DNA of 17,823 nt from positions 1 through 17,823 of the forward strand of contig CACYEJ010000213.1 of assembly GCA_902773395.1 (NCBI GenBank), in the 5' to 3' direction. The first letter of the stretch is position 1. Every line of letters starts with the position of its first letter. Shown here in pieces: positions 15,801 to 17,823 of this stretch. Made by a program: the position numbers and the translations under genes. Under the pieces are notes generated by a model. The model was not told the origin of the DNA. It searched no databases and saw nothing but the letters and a program-made list of their open reading frames with translations. Source of the DNA: an uncultured Ruminococcus sp. Lineage in GTDB: Bacteria; Bacillota_A; Clostridia; Oscillospirales; Acutalibacteraceae.

Positions 15801-16743
15801 CTACGCTGCAAAAGCGCTTGGCTGGAAGATTATGACATCTGTATTTGACGGCGCTCACGAGCAGGATATCTTCTCAATCTATGCGGATATTGCCGAGAAA
15901 GCCAAGAACAGAGAGCTTCCGCCGCCGGAGTCACCGAAGTTCATCGACTTTACCGAGTGCTTCGACAAGAACGGAATCTCTATGGAGTGTAAAACAAGAG
16001 TTCGTGACGGACGTACAGGCGATTATTTCGACAACCCCGTTACCGTAGGATACATGTACTACCTTAAACTTCACCACCTTGTAGACGATAAGATTCACGC
16101 ACGTTCCACAGGTCCGTACTCTCTCGTAACGCAGCAGCCGCTCGGCGGTAAGGCTCAGTTCGGCGGTCAGCGATTCGGTGAGATGGAGGTTTGGGCACTG
16201 GAGGCTTACGGCGCAGCTTATACTCTTCAGGAAATTCTTACTGTAAAATCTGATGACGTTGTCGGACGTGTTAAGACATACGAGGCAATCGTAAAGGGCG
16301 AGAATATTCCAAAGCCGGGTATTCCTGAATCGTTCAAGGTATTGATTAAGGAATTGCAGTCGCTTGCGCTTGACGTAAGAGTGCTTGACGAACAGGGCGA
16401 GGAAATCGACCTTAAACAGGATCTTGACGAAGAAACAAATCCGAAGGCAGTCGAGAACAGCTCCTTCCCCGGAAAGTCTGTAATGACAAGCAGCGACATG
16501 AAGGGTATGACCTACGAGGACGACCCAAGCGGCGCCAATATGATTGACGAAACCGGTATCATCGACGACTCCTACAACGATGACGAGTTCTACGACGACG
16601 AGAATATTGACGATTACGACTACGACGAAGACGACATTTTTGGAAGCAGCAACGATTCTATTATCAATATGGATATTGACAACGACGAAGATTTCTACGG
16701 CAGCGGTGACGAGGATCTTTTCGGCGACGAAGATATTTTTTAA
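12802..16743 (+). CDS. rpoB: DNA-directed RNA polymerase subunit beta
   Basis: A 1313-residue beta subunit of RNA polymerase, which forms half of the active-site cleft. All core landmarks are present: the start [19 protein letters not shown], the rifampicin pocket [11 protein letters not shown] (492-502) through [13 protein letters not shown] (507-519), and [17 protein letters not shown]. Further on are [20 protein letters not shown] with the active-site lysines, and [20 protein letters not shown] near the C-terminus that contacts beta prime. Pocket residues D497, H507, R510 and S512 (E. coli D516, H526, R529, S531) are wild-type, predicting sensitivity; position 491 (E. coli 510) is Pro where Gln is usual. 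After the conserved end the chain runs on in a strongly acidic tail (about 1247-1313, 29 Asp/Glu and no Lys/Arg). That makes it longer than the roughly 1180-1240 typical of Firmicutes. The SD GGAG is 13 nt from the ATG, rather far. rpoC follows after 21 bp. Confidence 0.98.
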   Translation: MVNVKPVQLGKTTRMSFGKIDEVIGMPNLIEIQKKSFEWFLTDGLKDVFKDVSGISDHSGNLVLDFVDYFLDIEHPKHSVIECKIRDATYSAQLRVTARLINRETGEVKESNIFMGDFPLMTDSGTFVINGAERVIVSQLVRSPGVYYKMDHDKTGKELFSSTVIPNRGAWLEYENDVNDIFYVRIDKNRKIPVTAFIRALGLGTDDEIYEYFGDDARIRATIAKDGCKSQEDGLIEVYKKLRPSEPPTVESAQQHIDNLFFDPRRYDMSRVGRYKYNKKLAISHRLIGRTLAQHVVNSRTGELIAMEGETISREKALEIENAGIREVLIKLDNDSIIKVISNGMVDLSKYVDFDLSEVEIDEKVRFNVLSEILDMNLEGYELKEEIKRRKPDLVPNTITIDDIFSSINYMNNLANGVGTTDDIDHLGNRRIRCVGELLQNQFRIGFSRLERVIRERMTLQAQDLESLTPNSLINIRPVTAAIKEFFGSSPLSQFMDQNNPLAELTHKRRLSALGPGGLSRDRAGFEVRDVHYSHYGRMCPIETPEGPNIGLISYLATFARINSYGFVEAPFRKIDKETGIVTDEVIYMTADMEDEFIVAQANEPLDENHRFVNSKVHGRYRDEFVELEASRFDFMDVSPRMVVSVATAMIPFLENDDANRALMGSNMQRQAVPLLVTEAPIVGTGIEYKAGVDSGVCLLAEGSGIVTAVSADVITVKYDTTDPNSTGRTVDHAVTKFLRSNQGTCINQIPIVEVGQRVKKGDVLADGPATKNGEISLGKNALIGFMTWEGYNYEDAVLLNEKMVRDDYYTSIHIEEYETEARDTKLGPEEITREIPNVGDDMLKNLDEDGIIRIGAEVKTGDILVGKVTPKGETELTAEERLLRAIFGEKAREVRDTSLRVPHGECGTVVDVKVFTRENSDELQPGVNKVVRCYLAQKRKISVGDKMAGRHGNKGVVSRILPQEDMPFLPDGTPLDIVLNPLGVPSRMNIGQVLEVHLGYAAKALGWKIMTSVFDGAHEQDIFSIYADIAEKAKNRELPPPESPKFIDFTECFDKNGISMECKTRVRDGRTGDYFDNPVTVGYMYYLKLHHLVDDKIHARSTGPYSLVTQQPLGGKAQFGGQRFGEMEVWALEAYGAAYTLQEILTVKSDDVVGRVKTYEAIVKGENIPKPGIPESFKVLIKELQSLALDVRVLDEQGEEIDLKQDLDEETNPKAVENSSFPGKSVMTSSDMKGMTYEDDPSGANMIDETGIIDDSYNDDEFYDDENIDDYDYDEDDIFGSSNDSIINMDIDNDEDFYGSGDEDLFGDEDIF

Positions 16744-16758
16744 TTAAAGGGAGGATAA

Positions 16759-17823
<1,065 letters not shown>

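Overview
The window comes from a low-GC Gram-positive anaerobe, most likely a clostridial member of the Ruminococcaceae/Oscillospiraceae. The reasons are AT-rich intergenic DNA, strong GGAGG-type ribosome binding sites, textbook TTGACA-N17-TATAAT promoters and Firmicutes-type RpoB and RpoC. The assignment rests on protein character and codon feel only, not on a database search.

Layout. Positions 1-973 (minus) carry the N-terminal part of the glycogen branching enzyme glgB. Positions 1417-2919 (minus) hold an unrecognised 391-residue protein followed by a very small, apparently truncated ORF. Positions 3103-4218 (minus) encode an ASKHA/ROK-like protein whose motifs run in a circularly permuted order. 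Positions 4506-5435 (plus) encode a secreted triple SH3b-domain protein with its own promoter and terminator. Positions 5675-7426 (minus) encode an ammonium channel fused to a C-terminal PII signalling domain. Its roughly 290-nt leader begins at a perfect promoter and contains two terminator-like hairpins in tandem. Positions 8005-8505 (minus) hold an unrecognised 166-residue protein lying between two 41-bp inverted repeats. Positions 8957-11281 (minus) form a three-gene operon: a D,D-carboxypeptidase-like M15 peptidase, an ECF sigma factor and a single-pass membrane protein that is probably its anti-sigma factor. Positions 11513-12187 (minus) encode a two-pass membrane protein of unknown role. 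From 12541 on the plus strand a consensus promoter drives rpoB and then rpoC, which runs off the window.

How the parts relate. Core functions (RNA polymerase, glycogen branching, ammonium uptake) are interspersed with cell-surface and envelope-stress genes. The amt-PII locus looks like a self-contained nitrogen module: transporter and regulator are in one chain, and expression is probably set by transcription attenuation. The M15/ECF/anti-sigma operon looks like an autoregulated envelope-stress unit.

Gene-free stretches. 974-1518 holds the glgB promoter and leader, two hairpins, and the in-frame continuation of the small truncated ORF. 7427-8004 holds the amt leader and promoter, one arm of the inverted repeat and a terminator. 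8506-8956 holds the second inverted-repeat arm and a short direct repeat. 12188-12801 holds two divergent promoters and a roughly 226-nt rpoB leader. No tRNA, rRNA, CRISPR array, transposase or integrase was seen.
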